Positions 1-10,612 of a stretch of DNA of 64,000 bases are shown in pieces (positions within the stretch are counted from its first letter, which is position 1; each line of letters begins with the position of its first letter). The stretch lies in contig OX637344.1 in NCBI GenBank assembly GCA_951799405.1, positions 16,802,001 through 16,866,000 on the forward strand. The letters are read 5' to 3'. The translations under genes and the position numbers were made by a program. Source of the DNA: Agapetus fuscipes (Eukaryota; Arthropoda; Insecta; Trichoptera; Glossosomatidae). Below the pieces are notes generated by a model. That model made no database searches. It saw only the letters and a list, made by a program, of their open reading frames with translations, and had not been told where the DNA came from.

Positions 1-2
1 CA

Positions 3-998
3 AGATGTTACTATTGGAAAAATATATATGCAGATATAAAAAGTTTTATAAATAAATGTCAAAAATGTAAAATGTATAAGCCGAATAATTTACCTCCAGC
101 AGGAAAAATGGAAAATAGAAAAAGAGTGGATAGACCGTTAAAAATGTTGAGTATTGATTTGATAGGACCATTACCAAAATCAAGTACGGGCTATATACAT
201 ATATTATCAATAATAGATGTTTTTACCAAATATTGTTGGTTATTTCCTTTAAGAAGAGCTACTACAGAAGAAATAGTAAAATTAATAGAAAATAAAATAT
301 TTTTAACAGAAGGAGTACCGCAAACGATAATAACAGATAATGGAAAGAATTTAAAGTCAAATGCATTTAAAGATTTTATGTACTCATATGGAGTACAGAA
401 AATATTTTATACAACTTTATATACTCCCATGTGCAATAATGTAGAGACATATAATAGAACAATAGGATACACATTAGCTATTTTTGTTGAAAATGAACAA
501 AGAAAATGGGATACTTTTTTAGATTCAGTACAAAGCATAATAAATAATACAGTCAATTTAGCAACAGGATACACACCTAATGTATTAGCAAGAGGTAGGG
601 AGATTGTACTAAACGGTGAAATTCATGGTGAAATAGTAAATGATGAAATAGAATCAAAGGAAGATTTAGATAAATATAGAGATATGTATAAAGATAAAAT
701 GAAGGAATTAAACACATTATACAAAATTGTAACAGAAAATTTATGGGATGCATATAATAAAAATGCAAATTATTATAATAAAGGTAGATCAAATCGTGTC
801 TATGATCAAGGGGATATTGTATGGCGTAAAAATTTCATACAATCAAATGCAGGGAAATACTTCTGTACAAAGTTGGCTCCAAAATTTGTCAAAGCCAGAA
901 TAGAAAAGAAAGTTAGCAAGATAGTCTATGTATTAAAAGATATAGACACAAATGTTATAAATAAATATCACATCAAGGACATAATCAAATTAGATTAA
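3..998 (+). CDS. Ty3/gypsy integrase, C-terminal part of pol (5' cut by window edge)
   Basis: The reading frame is open from base 3 to a stop at 996-998; the first ATG is at 72, but the frame continues upstream, so this is the end of a longer pol cut by the window. A CxxC pair (codons at 57 and 66) is the end of the HHCC zinc-binding domain. The catalytic triad is visible, counting from the Met at 72: D29 in SIDLIGP, D89 in TDNGKN and E125 in NNVETYNR. The D89-E125 gap of 35 residues is the classic DD35E retroviral-type integrase spacing. The C-terminus (LAPKFVKARIEKKVSKIVYV) resembles the GPY/F-type module of gypsy integrases. Integrase inserts element cDNA into the host chromosome. The frame is uninterrupted here; intactness of the rest cannot be judged. 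Clade within Ty3/gypsy not determined. Confidence 0.88.
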   Translation, partial: RCYYWKNIYADIKSFINKCQKCKMYKPNNLPPAGKMENRKRVDRPLKMLSIDLIGPLPKSSTGYIHILSIIDVFTKYCWLFPLRRATTEEIVKLIENKIFLTEGVPQTIITDNGKNLKSNAFKDFMYSYGVQKIFYTTLYTPMCNNVETYNRTIGYTLAIFVENEQRKWDTFLDSVQSIINNTVNLATGYTPNVLARGREIVLNGEIHGEIVNDEIESKEDLDKYRDMYKDKMKELNTLYKIVTENLWDAYNKNANYYNKGRSNRVYDQGDIVWRKNFIQSNAGKYFCTKLAPKFVKARIEKKVSKIVYVLKDIDTNVINKYHIKDIIKLD

Positions 999-1535
999 AA
1001 AAAAAAAAAAACATATTTTCATGTGTATGAAAAATTTGAGGTGATGAATGATACGGTGAAAGTTGATATAAAAGTGATCAGTGAAAGAATGAATTATGAA
1101 ATATTGCATGAATGAAGGTATGAAACATAAATTAAACAAAGTATTACATATGAAGGTAAAGTTTTTAAAAAAAAATTGATGGACTGATAAATTTATTAAT
1201 GAAAAATAAATTTGAAATAAATTTAAATATTGGGAAAGATGTGATAAGTATTTAAAAAAAAAAAGTTATTTTAATGAATTGATTAATAAACTGGTGAATG
1301 TTTATTATGTATTGTTATTTGATTATTTTGAATTGTTGAATTAAGTATTTAAAAAAAAACAAATATTGTTTATAATATTGAATATGAAATTTGTGTTAAA
1401 AAAAAAATATATTAAATTTAGTATGAAAATAATTGGTATTGTTAAAAAAGGTATTAATGACTGAATAATGTATCAGAAACAGGTTTTTTTTTATTTTCAT
1501 ATTTTTGAAATTTATCCTTAAAATAAAACAAAATA
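999..1535 (+). other. AT-rich noncoding tract between gypsy pol and putative 3' LTR
   Basis: Very AT-rich sequence with many A8-A14 runs and no open frame of interest. No env-like gene is visible. I read it as the 3' noncoding part of the gypsy element. Confidence 0.5.
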
Positions 1536-1906
1536 TGTGGCGCCGGCTGAGCATTATGATACATTATTTACTCATTGTAAAGGAAAAAAAAAAAAAAAAA
1601 AATTGGGAATGTTTTTTTTTTATGAGAGGAAGGAGGTGTATTGTAACGAGATGGATTTGTTTGTTAGGTAAAATGGAACATGAGATTTGAATTTGAATGA
1701 AAAGGAAAACAAAAGAATATAAAAAAGAGAGGAGAAGCTTGCCAGGCGGGATAGCCACAAGCCTGTGTAATAAAGAATAAAGAATATTATTGTGCTGTGG
1801 TTAATTGTGTATACATTGTGAAAGAAATAAAAGTAAACATATTAAAGTGTGTATGTTATATTATTAATTGTGTTAATCAGCAGGACAGAGAGGAAAAACC
1901 CTCACA
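1536..1906 (+). mobile_element. Putative 3' LTR of the gypsy element
   Basis: The segment begins TGTGGCGCCGGCTGAGCA and ends CCCTCACA, so it has TG...CA ends. It carries overlapping poly(A)-signal-like AATAAAGAATAAAG near 1770, as expected of an LTR. No 5' LTR is in the window, so the boundaries and target duplication cannot be checked, and no convincing polypurine tract precedes it. Confidence 0.4.
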
Positions 1907-2090
1907 AGATGTTGTTGCTTATGATCGAAGATTGTCTATTGATTAGATCTAGTATGCCAGGTTTCTTCAAATGTCAGAATGAGACTGCATGCCTTTTGAA
2001 AGTCGCAGCATCCGTCCGCAGTTGCCGCTATTTAATTTGTTCATTTAAAAACTGCGAAATCTAAGAAAAATAGTTTAAATTTTCTTCATA

Positions 2091-2165
2091 TGGTGCCCTT
2101 GAGATGGTACTGGACCATTAAATGGCGCCACAGGAAATAAATCATCCATCATCATCAACATCATA
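2091..2165 (+). mobile_element. 3' tail of a CR1-like LINE
   Basis: The sequence tggtgcccttgagatggt...aaatggcgccacaggaaa and the following (ATC)n tail closely match the 3' end of the CR1-like coding fragment at 50005-50260. Only the noncoding tail is present here, as expected of an extreme 5' truncation. Confidence 0.65.
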
Positions 2166-2394
2166 CTCATAGTATTTATTTTTAATAGTTAATTGATTTT
2201 AAAAACATTTGTCCGTAAAAATGTAAGCGGAATGAAAAAAAACACATTTGGTTAAAATTAAACGTACATATTTAATCAAATATTTAAAATTACAATAGCT
2301 TTGCCAATATAACCTTATGTTTTTTTGTTACTTTTCTTAAATTGTAAATTTTTATTTCATTTTGTTGGCTTTCCATGCTTTTGGTTTAGAACGA

Positions 2395-2612
2395 TCAATT
2401 TTCGGCCTGTGACGCCTTCTTTTGGCTTTTCTCGCCCCCTATTTGGTCTCCAACGCCCTCTTTTGGTCTCCGCCGCCCCCTTTTCCGCTTCCACACGCCT
2501 CTTTCCTCTGCGTTTGCAAGTTCAGTGAGCGTGCGAGCCTCTCGAACGACGGAGGTTTCGCGAGGCGCCGCCATGTTGCCTCCATCTGTCAAAATCGCGC
2601 GGGAAACTATTT
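2395..2612. promoter_or_regulatory. GC-rich promoter-like patch with YY1-like and E2F-like sites
   Basis: A GC- and CpG-rich island in otherwise AT-rich DNA. It holds GCCGCCATGTTG at 2567-2578, matching the YY1 consensus, and GCGCGGGAAA at 2597-2606, the E2F consensus on the reverse strand. Its left half (2400-2515) is a degenerate tandem repeat of about 21 bp (cgccctcttttggtctc-like). It could be a host promoter or 5' UTR, or a fragment of an element; short frames across it are not convincing. Confidence 0.35.
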
Positions 2613-3595
2613 GAATTTGGAACGATTTATCTATTAATGTACCGTAGACAATGTAATCAAAGGTGTACCCGGTTTATTTACCTCCCAGTGCAAATTAAAA
2701 AAAAATCTTTAAAAATATAAAGGTACTTAAGCACTGAATAGCTATCAAAGATAATACTATTTTTAACGTGTTTTGTGATGAGAAAAAAATTGTAAAATAT
2801 CTTGAAAAATTTTGCACATTATTTTCAGAGTAGTTTTGCTTTTATAAAACAGTGAAATAATATTTTTGAATGTATTTTTCTTTGAATATTTCGTTTCTAT
2901 AATTTAATAGTTTTGAAGTGAAAAATATGTTTTTTATTAAACATAAAATTAAGTGAAAAATCATTTTTTAAAACTTTTCAATTCAGTGTTTTTTTTTTTT
3001 TTTTTGTGTGCAAACAATATTATGTGAACGACCTTCGTGTGATTCTAAATTCAAAAAATGAAATAATTAATTATGGTAAAGTTGATTGCCTGATTGGTGT
3101 TGCCACACTTCTAATATAATTATTTGTTTTCCTCTTTTCATATTGCGTGATTCTTAATGCTTACCACAAATTTATTAAAAAAATCGATAAAGGTAGAACT
3201 AAATCTGTGCCCTTAGTATGAATTTTTACGTTTTTAAAAAGTAAGTGAGTTTTGAAGTTGTGATTTTTTGTTGCAGTTTTCATAAAAAAAAAAACTTGTA
3301 TAGTTTTTAAATTGTCGTTTTCTAATCTTAATTGAGGCTAATTAAATTTAAATCAACTGTTAGATAAAAAGGTTTTTGCAGATTACGAGTAATTCATTTA
3401 AATCGCAAATTTACTATATCCACAGCATAAATTAGTTGGTAGTAGGTATAGCGCGTTTACTACGGTGTGTAAATAGTATAATTGCACGATTTAAAGTAAT
3501 TATATATCCTACTGTTTACTGTTATTATTTATAATATCTAATTTTATGTCTGATAAAAGAATGGACAATAAAAAAGCAAACTTAAAAAAAAACGC
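2613..3595. other. AT-rich stretch, no gene seen
   Basis: Contains homopolymer runs (for example poly-T at about 2990-3005) and no coding frame, RNA gene or recognised repeat. Confidence 0.6.
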
Positions 3596-3830
3596 TCCCG
3601 CTAATGATGATGATGAGTTGATGATTTCTTTATAACGCCGTTTCGTGATGTAGTCACTCCAAGGGCGTTTGTGCAAAGATGCCAGAAATTTGCTGGTCTT
3701 CAGTGCATTCCGGAACTTTCCATGGTCCTCTAGCTCTCTCACATGATGTGGCAGGTGGTTCTAGGCCAGAGGACCAGCAACTGCAAATGCACGCTCTCCA
3801 AACATTGTGTAAGCTATGTATTGGAATGAC
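3596..3830 (-). pseudogene. CR1-like LINE, C-terminal end of the RT ORF
   Basis: On the minus strand the frame reads FGERAFAVAGPLA, a stop, then NHLPHHVRELEDHGKFR and NALKTSKFLASL. This is the conserved C-terminus of CR1/L2-type LINEs, usually (F/Y)G.RAF.VAGP.LWN.LP. The tryptophan codon of the WN motif is TAG, so the copy is dead. It is 5'-truncated near 3830 and ends in a (TGATGA)n-type tail on the minus strand. It is the inverted relative of the copy at 4498-4645. Confidence 0.75.
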
Positions 3831-3877
3831 TTTTTTTTAATTTAAAAAAAAAATGATACTTACGAAATGAATTTGTG

Positions 3878-4030
3878 GATAGTCCAGTAGGTAGAACGCT
3901 TGCGTTCTATGCCAGGATGCTAGGGCTTAACCTTCACCCTTTTTCGGTGTATATTTTATACCCACAATCAAAGAAGTTGTATGGTTTACTCAATCTTCAC
4001 AAGAAATGAGAACTTACCGCTTTGAATAAA
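3878..4030 (+). mobile_element. SINE-C, diverged tRNA-derived SINE
   Basis: The stretch tagtccagtaggtagaacgc and the following body match the tRNA-like head and body of the better copies at 11262-11588 and 52300-52862 (minus strand), with many substitutions. The box B region (gcttaaccttc) is decayed. Confidence 0.55.
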
Positions 4031-4139
4031 TCCGCATTTGCCTTAAGTGGTTCGTTTGGGTTAGTCCACTTGTTAAATAAATACATTTCACACGCTTCAA
4101 AGATACAGCCTGCAAAAAGTTGTACTATATGTGAGGCTT

Positions 4140-4480
4140 AGTCACGTTTCGTGTATGGTGTAACTGTAACTGTATCTCTATCGCCATTCTGCTAGGGCTA
4201 GCTAGAGCCTCTGCAGAGCTGCCTCCATTTCTTCTTCTTACATACTTCTTTCAATTCATTCATATCCATCACCCTTTTCATGCATTTTCATCTTTTACAC
4301 TCACTTTGTACATCCCATTCTTTCACAATCTCCTCCATCTGATCATTTCATATTTTCTCAGTCATCCCTTAATTCTTTTTCCTTTCACATTTCTTCTGTT
4401 TATAATATACTTTGTCAGTCTATCATCATTCATTCTTTCCAAATGCCCAAACCATCTCATCACATTCTGACTCCATGAAA
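4140..4480 (-). pseudogene. RTE-like LINE, C-terminal RT fragment with (GTTACA)n tail
   Basis: Translating the minus strand gives a degenerate RWFGHLERMNDDRLT...GKR module, the C-terminal region of an RTE-like reverse transcriptase that recurs in this window. The 3' end has the ctgcagaggctct segment and gttacagttacac tail also seen at 27332 and 42880. That marks a second 3'-end type, different from repeat R. Frameshifts and stops interrupt it. Confidence 0.65.
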
Positions 4481-4497
4481 TATTAAATCATCCCATA

Positions 4498-4645
4498 GTG
4501 AGAGAGCTAGAGGACCATGGAAAGTTCCGGAATGCACTGAAGACAAGCAAATTTCTGGCATCGTTTGCACCAGCGCCCTTGGAGTGACTACATCACGAAA
4601 CGGCGCTGTAAAGAAATCATCAACTCATCATCATAATCAGTGTCT
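4498..4645 (+). pseudogene. CR1-like LINE, C-terminal end
   Basis: Reads VRELEDHGKFRNALKTSKFL then ASFAPAPLE and a stop, nearly identical to the end of the minus-strand copy at 3596-3830, and ends in a TCATCAT tail. It is strongly 5'-truncated. Confidence 0.7.
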
Positions 4646-4859
4646 ATCTACATATATATGATATCCAGCCACGTTGATACGTCAACAGTTGTTAATTCTT
4701 ATCCATATGAATAACATAATTCCCACAACGTCAGCGATTTACTTAGAGATACCATCAGCTGCATGGAGTCTTATTACAGACAGTTTTAAATTATATTTTT
4801 AAACAAGCCAATGCTACCTCCACAGCCTAGATACTTGGAACAATAATCGTTTCAATTTT

Positions 4860-5275
4860 TAGATACTTAGAAAGAATGGGAAGATGACAAGGGAACTTGA
4901 GAATAGGGTGTGTAAGGGAAAGCAAGTGGTCGGTGCAATAGGAAGAATAGCAAAAAACAAGCGGTTGGCGATGAATCTGAGAATGGCGGTCCACAATATT
5001 TTTTTGTTATCGACTATGATGTATGGAATTGAAGCATGTACAGTAAATGAAAGCAAAATGAGTATGTTCGGTGAAAATGAAGCATTTGAGACAGGAAATA
5101 TGACAGGAAAAACTCTGAAAAATAGAGTTAGGAATGAATGGGTAAAGAGAGAAAGAGGATGTGAAAGTAAAGGTACAAAAGAATGTGATGAGATGGTTTG
5201 GGCGTGTGGAAAGAATAAATGATGATAGACTGACTAAGTACGAGTATACTCGTATATACATTATACATATGAAGT
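4860..5275 (+). pseudogene. RTE-like LINE, RT C-terminal fragment
   Basis: An open frame from about 4884 to 5222 encodes ELENRVCKGKQVVGAIGRI, then a tract corresponding to the MYGSESW motif (here MYGIEAC), then MTGKTLKNRVRNEWV. These are the thumb and C-terminal parts of an RTE-like reverse transcriptase. The homology continues in other frames to about 5275 (NDDRLTKY), so frameshifts are present. It is the most N-terminal fragment of this family here. RTE assignment rests on motif resemblance only. Confidence 0.7.
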
Positions 5276-5289
5276 AGGAAAGGAGATCG

Positions 5290-5406
5290 AATTGAGAATT
5301 GACGCTTTCCATAGCAAAGACCAAGCACGCAGAGGGCTCTTGAGGTATGATTCACACAAAAACTGCGCTCACCAAATAAATCATCCTAATATTATTGTTA
5401 TTATTT
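5290..5406 (+). mobile_element. SINE-A, 3' part (tail 1)
   Basis: Matches the last 120 bp of the full SINE at 57083-57513: ttgagaattgacgctttcc, gagggctcttgaggt, acacaaaaac and an (ATT)n-type tail. The promoter modules are missing. Confidence 0.75.
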
Positions 5407-5473
5407 CGTATAAGGAAACTCCTTAACGCATCGTCCTCACGACCTCATCTTCACCATACAGTTTCACATAATA

Positions 5474-5662
5474 GATTCGTGAATAGGAATGCAATTCACC
5501 AATCTAATTTGCCTGGCCAGAAAGAGGTAAGGTAGGTCCAGGTAAAATTATCAATTAATTATTTATTGTTTAATATTTTATTGGATTATTAATCAATACT
5601 AATTGCCCAATGACATCTGTTGAACCAGGGTCAAAGTTATTGTCGATATTTAAGTCGGCCAT
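5474..5662 (-). mobile_element. SINE-B, body without intact promoter
   Basis: Shares tctgttgaaccagggtcaaa and the atagattcgtga end with SINE-B copies at 6238, 11878, 23472 and 62883. The tRNA-like head is truncated. Confidence 0.65.
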
Positions 5663-6237
5663 ACAACAGAAACTGGTTTCGGGCCATGTAGGTATTTTAA
5701 AATACAAAAAATCAACACAATAATCTAGTTCCCTAATCGGAAGGTACACATAGTTATCAGTTGAAAACATTTACATCTGATTGTGAGGTATGTCCCTGTA
5801 CTTGCATAAGTCCAAATCTGCTATAAAGGCAAATAAAAGAACTACACATTTAGTGTAACTTCTTGCCCGCATTATCCCCGAAGTGGTCCAAAAGATTTGA
5901 CAGATAAAAAAGTATTGTATGGCTGATAGACTAGCGCTTCTGGCGGTCAGATTTGGAAGTGGTACGACCATAGATAACGGAATAAATTCTTTTCTTGAAT
6001 AAATTATTTTCTTGATCTGTGGGTACGACCTAAGGATTTGAAGTACCTACCTACCCACACGCGTCTGAATGAACGCTGGTGTGTAACACAATCTGAATCT
6101 AGTGTGATGGTAGTAGTAAGGCACATAAAACGGCGGTCTGGTATGAGCGAGAGATCGAATGATCTGGAATATGCAAGAATGATTCCTTTTGTACCTATAT
6201 ATATAAATGGAATGCAAACTAGGGAATCAGTGGATGG
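5663..6237. other. No gene; small SINE-C fragment
   Basis: A short SINE-C 3' fragment (tagtgtaacttcttgcccg) lies near 5840-5890. About 6140-6215 resembles sequence at 40850-40900, probably part of the LTR-like repeat family. Nothing else was recognised. Confidence 0.5.
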
Positions 6238-6462
6238 TTTTTTTTTTTTTTTTTTTTTTTTTTAAATAGATTTGTGGAAAGGAATGCAACCCACCACATA
6301 TTTTACCTGGCCAGTTGTCTTCATGCGAAAGCAGAAGCTTGTGTGCATGCAACGGCATCTGTTGAACCAGGGTCGAAGTTATCGTCGCGGGATTCGAACC
6401 AGCGTTATCCGGTTCCAAATAACCTGTCTTGATCCCCGCGGCTATAACACCGACTATTATTA
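6238..6462 (-). mobile_element. SINE-B, nearly full copy with poly(A) tail
   Basis: On the minus strand it starts with a tRNA-like head (gttatagccgcggggatcaa, then box B ggttcgaatccc) and runs through the shared body to a poly(A) tail, seen as T26 at 6238-6263. It supplies the empty-site sequence (gaagacaactggccagg) that dates the MITE insertion in the copy at 62883. Confidence 0.75.
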
Positions 6463-7107
6463 TTACATCCAACATTTGGACGTTAATACCATATACGCAG
6501 AGATTTCAATTATTGTAAATTGTGAACCAAACCGGGAAAAAGGAATTCTGTTAAAATAAATAATTGCAGTTTTATTAAAAGACAACTCCAGTAAAATCGT
6601 AATAGAAGCAATCCAGCTGAATGATGAGGTTTATTTTTGCGCCTTTTCTACGCTCCGTTCTCATTGTCACAATTACTGACAGACTACCCGCACAACTCTT
6701 TCCCGGTCTGAAAATTCTTATTCTACAGTAGGCCATGTTTTTCCGCGCACATATAAACCCTGACTAATAACATCTGTAGACTAGAAATTATTGTCACGAA
6801 AATAGACATATATATCTGTTTCAACTTGCTAACGAAAACGGCCTTACTTATGTAAAAAAGAGAAGGAAGAATTTCACAGTTGCATTTCCATATGTACAAA
6901 AAACTCGGCAGAACGACAAATAAAAACTTGAATGTTGGTACCAGTGGCTGCCGACTTGACCGGAAATAGCAAGACTTGACAGATAACACGCGTTATAAAT
7001 AATGTGATCGCTAAAATTGGTGTCAACATTTCATATTTTCAAGGTGTATATTCATATTTTAATTTTATCACTCATCTTTGACTGATAGCTTGGTATGAAG
7101 TTGACCC
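6463..7107. other. No gene seen
   Basis: Around 6540-6600 there is a short match (aataattgcagttttattaa) to the 3' end of the LTR-like repeats at 47495 and 60600. The rest is not recognised. Confidence 0.5.
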
Positions 7108-7372
7108 CTTGACTGATAGGGTGCTATGAGGTTGACCCCCCATACTGTAAAAAATGGTTCACTTTGCCAATGTCACCCCTGTTTCATGGAAGATCGGCAA
7201 GAGTTGCAGGGCTTATGTTCATTTGAGATTGGGTTTTTTATATTGTAGGTCCACATCCCATGTCCACGTCCCATCGCATGTGTGAGCGCGAAATTATGTG
7301 TGTCTGCTTGTGAGAATGCATTTAATATGAATCTCAAATGATACATATCTTTGCAGCTTAGATTTAGATCTC
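7108..7372 (+). mobile_element. Repeat R (RTE-like LINE 3' UTR)
   Basis: Contains the diagnostic blocks of repeat R in order: gctatgaggttgacc, aatggttcactttgccaatg, cacccctgttt, gcaagagttgcaggg and a terminal cagcttagatttagat tail. No coding end is attached. Confidence 0.75.
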
Positions 7373-7721
7373 ATTATAATTATTGTGGTGATTGCGTGTA
7401 ATTTTTGTAATTGTTGCCGCCTACACCACTCCAACGTTTGACAGGAAAGAAACGAAAGTGATAGCAAGTATGTATCAATTCAGTATGTTAGTTTCCGCTC
7501 CCCTAAGTTATTACTCAATGTATAAACCCGTCACTGCTGTGAATTTATCTCCCAACTATCAGACGCCTGGGGGCCACAAAAGTTGAGAAAACCCTATTCG
7601 AGTTGCAGAAGGTACCTACGTGAGATAGCTAGAAAGAACTAGAACACGCAAAACCGAATCTTCTCGTACATAACAGCGCCTTTAGAAATATAATAGATGC
7701 GTTTTGCGTGATGTTAACCTG
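7373..7721. other. No gene seen
   Basis: Unrecognised sequence; short frames only. 7610-7680 weakly resembles the LTR-like repeat family. Confidence 0.5.
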
Positions 7722-7870
7722 TAGAGTAACCAGGGCTGGAAGTCTTACCTACCGAATCTCGGTAATATTTGTATGAAGACTAATCAGCTGTTGCACTTGC
7801 GGCCATCTTGGATTAACAGGTCTTGGTACAAATATTACCGATATTCGGTAGGTAAGAATAACCGTGGTGA
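7722..7870. mobile_element. Palindromic MITE with ACCTACCGAAT arms
   Basis: Inverted arms (cttacctaccgaat...ggtaatatttgtat and the reverse complement at about 7830-7860) flank a core with cttgcggccatcttggatt. The same core lies inside a second element at 61637-61876. Confidence 0.6.
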
Positions 7871-7899
7871 TGATACTTCTAACCCAGGATGATATATAA

Positions 7900-8390
7900 T
7901 CTAAGTTGCAAAGTTATATTAAAATTTAAAGCTCGTATCAAATGCATGCCCACAAATAAACACGTGTAGTTTGCGCTTACAAATGCTGAATGTGTATTTA
8001 CAAATTAAAACCAAACCTCATATTAACATAAGCCCTGCAACTTTTGCCGACTTTTCCTGGAACAGGGGTGAGATTGGAAAAGTGAACCATTTTGTACAGT
8101 ATGGGTGGTCAGCCGCATATCAACCTATAAGTCAAGGTACATACACGTCAAATTACATTTTTTAAATCAACAAATAATAATATGTACGGACATCAAAACT
8201 AAAACAGAATACAAAATTATAATTTAAATAACACTAGTCCTAGCCGCCAACATTACAGATCAACCACCATTTCTATCTGTCCTTACATACTTCTTTCATT
8301 TCATCCAGAGCCATAACCTCCTTCATGCAAGCTCTCTTTTTATTATGACTCATTCATTCATTATTTCTGAAAAGTCTTCAACCAAAAGCA
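7900..8390 (-). pseudogene. RTE-like LINE 3' end: coding terminus plus 3' UTR (repeat R)
   Basis: Read on the minus strand, the end of the RT ORF (ACMKEVMALDEMKEVCKD-like, 8390-8280) is followed by a stop and then a complete repeat R ending in caacttagattata. This shows that repeat R is the LINE's 3' UTR. Truncated upstream. Confidence 0.7.
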
Positions 8391-8696
8391 AATTGTGAAG
8401 AAAAACATTGTTTGTATTTTTACTTTATTTGTTTACAATACTAATTGTTTTGTACACCGTGGAAAGAGCGGACTCCGCTACATTGTACGCACGCTGGCAC
8501 AGTGGCTATAGCCTCCCATACAAGTACACATTAACATGTAGAGTTCAACACCAGCCAAGCGTGATGCTGCACGGTTCTGATATGTTGGAATACGGCCAGG
8601 CGTTGGACGAGGTAGAGAATACGAAAATGCACTTGAATCCATGACCACAATAATGCAAAATATTTAATTTGCAACAAAGTATACAGTTTTGTACTG

Positions 8697-8997
8697 AATG
8701 TCATGGCAGCTTACTTCTTCTGACTCGTAAATGGAAGGTTGTGGGTTCAAAGCCTGGTGAAGCACAAAAAAAGTACCATTTATATTTTCAAATACGCTCT
8801 TCGCTGTGTGAAATATTCATATACCTTTACCAGAGACCGGTCACTAAAGGTCCATCAAGCCTTACAGCAACTGGCTCTCGCTTGAGAATTGGTGCTTTCT
8901 ACAGCGACGACCAAGCTTGCAAAGGGTTCTTGAGGCGTGATTCACACAAAAACAGCGCTCATCAAATAAATAATCCATATATTATTATTATAATTAT
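8697..8997 (+). mobile_element. SINE-A without 5S head (tail 1)
   Basis: The tRNA-like module is decayed at its start; box B has become gggttcaaagcc. The body and tail 1 (ttgaggcgtgattcacac, then (ATT)n) are complete. The RTE-like fragment follows directly. Confidence 0.75.
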
Positions 8998-8999
8998 GG

Positions 9000-9303
9000 T
9001 GTAAGAGAAAGTGTGAAAGTAAAGATTAAAAGAAGTATACTTAGATGGTTTGGACATTTGGAGAGAATGAATGAGGAAAGACTGACGAAGAAAGTGTATG
9101 CTGCAAGAATTGATGGATGTCGTGGAAGAGGTAGACTGAGAAAGGTATGGATGGACCAAATTTTCGAAATAGCGAGTGAATGGGATATCCAGAGTCATAA
9201 TAAAAGAAGAGCTTGTATGAAAAAGGTTATGACTCTGGATGAAATAAAAGAAGAATGCAAGGACAGGAAGAAGTGGCGGCTAATCAGCAATGCCGATTTG
9301 TAA
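9000..9303 (+). pseudogene. RTE-like LINE, RT C-terminus
   Basis: Open frame with VKIKRSILRWFGHLERMNEE, then GRGRLRKVWMDQ, then RRACMKKVMTLDEIKEECKD and RKKWR before the stop at 9301-9303. It is the last 100 residues of the RT protein, 5'-truncated, with its own 3' UTR attached (next entry). Confidence 0.78.
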
Positions 9304-9680
9304 TGTTAGTTTATTAGTTTGCTACATTTTTTGCATAATAATTTTTTGACTTTTTTGTATAGATTTATTTTTAAGGTTTTGTTGTTGTTTTTTTTTTTAT
9401 ACTTAAATGTTATTTATTACTCGTATTCCTTGACTTTTAGGTTGGTATGAGGCTGACCACCCATACTGTAATTGTTTACCCATGTTTTCCAATGTCACCC
9501 CTGTTTCAGGGAATGTCGGCAAGAGTTGCAGGGCTTATGTTCATTTGAGGTTTGGATTTTATTTGTAAGTACACAATCAGCATTTGTAAGCGCGAACTAC
9601 ACGTGTTTGTTTGTGGGCATACATCTGAGAGCTTTGAATGAATATATCCTTGCAACTTAGATTATAGATTATAGATTATC
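9304..9680 (+). mobile_element. 3' UTR of the same RTE-like LINE (repeat R, tail TAGATTA)
   Basis: About 120 bp of T-rich sequence is followed by repeat R (ttggtatgaggctgaccacc through gcaacttagattatagatta). Continuous with the coding end upstream. Confidence 0.75.
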
Positions 9681-9689
9681 ACTAATTTG

Positions 9690-9820
9690 AGAAAACTTGG
9701 ATAAGCATTTTATTGGGTAAAATTTCTCATAGGAAGAGAACTAATTATAAGGCTGCGTTCATGAGAGTGTTCTTAACTTCAGTGTTTTGGTGTTTCCTCT
9801 CGTAGAAAATAGGGAAAAAG
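9690..9820 (+). repeat. Unclassified repeat, copy 1
   Basis: The blocks aagcattttattgggt, cttctcatag-like, agaactaat.ataaggctg and tcttgtagaaaata recur at 10988-11690, where the copy is split by a MITE and a SINE. Identity unknown. Confidence 0.5.
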
Positions 9821-9875
9821 GTGCATTTATTTGAGAAACCTTTATTAGCTGAATATAGCGGTACACAATTGTATA

Positions 9876-10345
9876 TTGTTGCCGACCCGGATGTATGGAA
9901 GCGAGTCGTGGATGGTGAATGAAAGAGAAGTAAATAAGGTATGCAATGGAATAGAAATGGCTCATTTGAGAAGTATGACAGGAAACACACTGAAAGATAG
10001 AGTGAGAAACGAATGGGTTCAGAATGAATGCGGAGTAAAACAAAGCGTGAAAGGGAAAGTTCAAAGAAGTGTGATGCGATGGTTTGGACATATTGAAAGG
10101 ATGAATGAAGACCGACTGACAAAAATAGTGTACAAAGGGAATGTAATAGGTAAGCGTGGAAGGGGAAGACCTAGGAAAGAATGGGTTGATCAGATAAGTG
10201 AGATTGCGAATGAATGGAATTTACAGAGTGGAAAAAAGAGAAGAGCGTGCATGAAAAGAGTGATGAAACTAGATGAGATGAAAGAAGTATGCAAGGACAG
10301 AGTCAAGTGGAGGCATTTGTGTGGAGGTACCGGCCACCCCCAGAG
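9876..10345 (+). pseudogene. RTE-like LINE, RT C-terminal region (best-preserved fragment)
   Basis: A 171-codon open frame, of which about 155 codons belong to the LINE: MYGSESWMVNEREVN, MTGNTLKDRVRNEWV, VMRWFGHIERMNEDR, GRGRPRKEWVDQ and RRACMKRVMKLDEMKEVCKD. The frame runs into MITE-1, which starts at 10350. No polymerase catalytic motif is present because the copy is 5'-truncated. Confidence 0.78.
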
Positions 10346-10349
10346 GAAT

Positions 10350-10608
10350 CGCTTCCTTAGTTCTTGTTTACCGTATAGACCATTCAGCTAATTTTCCATG
10401 AGCAATGTTTGCATGTGTAGGTACTGGACCAATGTGTCTTATGAAAACAGGAAATTGATTTTAAAAATATTTAAAACAACTCTCACATTATCGAGTTTTA
10501 CGTTTTTTCTTGGCTCAGATTGTGTGGAATTTGATTCTTAAGACAACTGCATTAAAAAGTCCCGTTTGACAGAATTGGTCTATACGATAAACAAGAACTG
10601 GGGGAGCG
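10350..10608 (+). mobile_element. MITE-1, copy 1
   Basis: The inverted ends cgcttccttagttcttg and caagaactgggggagcg enclose 259 bp. GAAT flanks both sides (10346-10349 and 10609-10612). The interior matches the copies at 55686-55948 and 63025-63311. No coding capacity. Confidence 0.75.
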
Positions 10609-10612
10609 GAAT

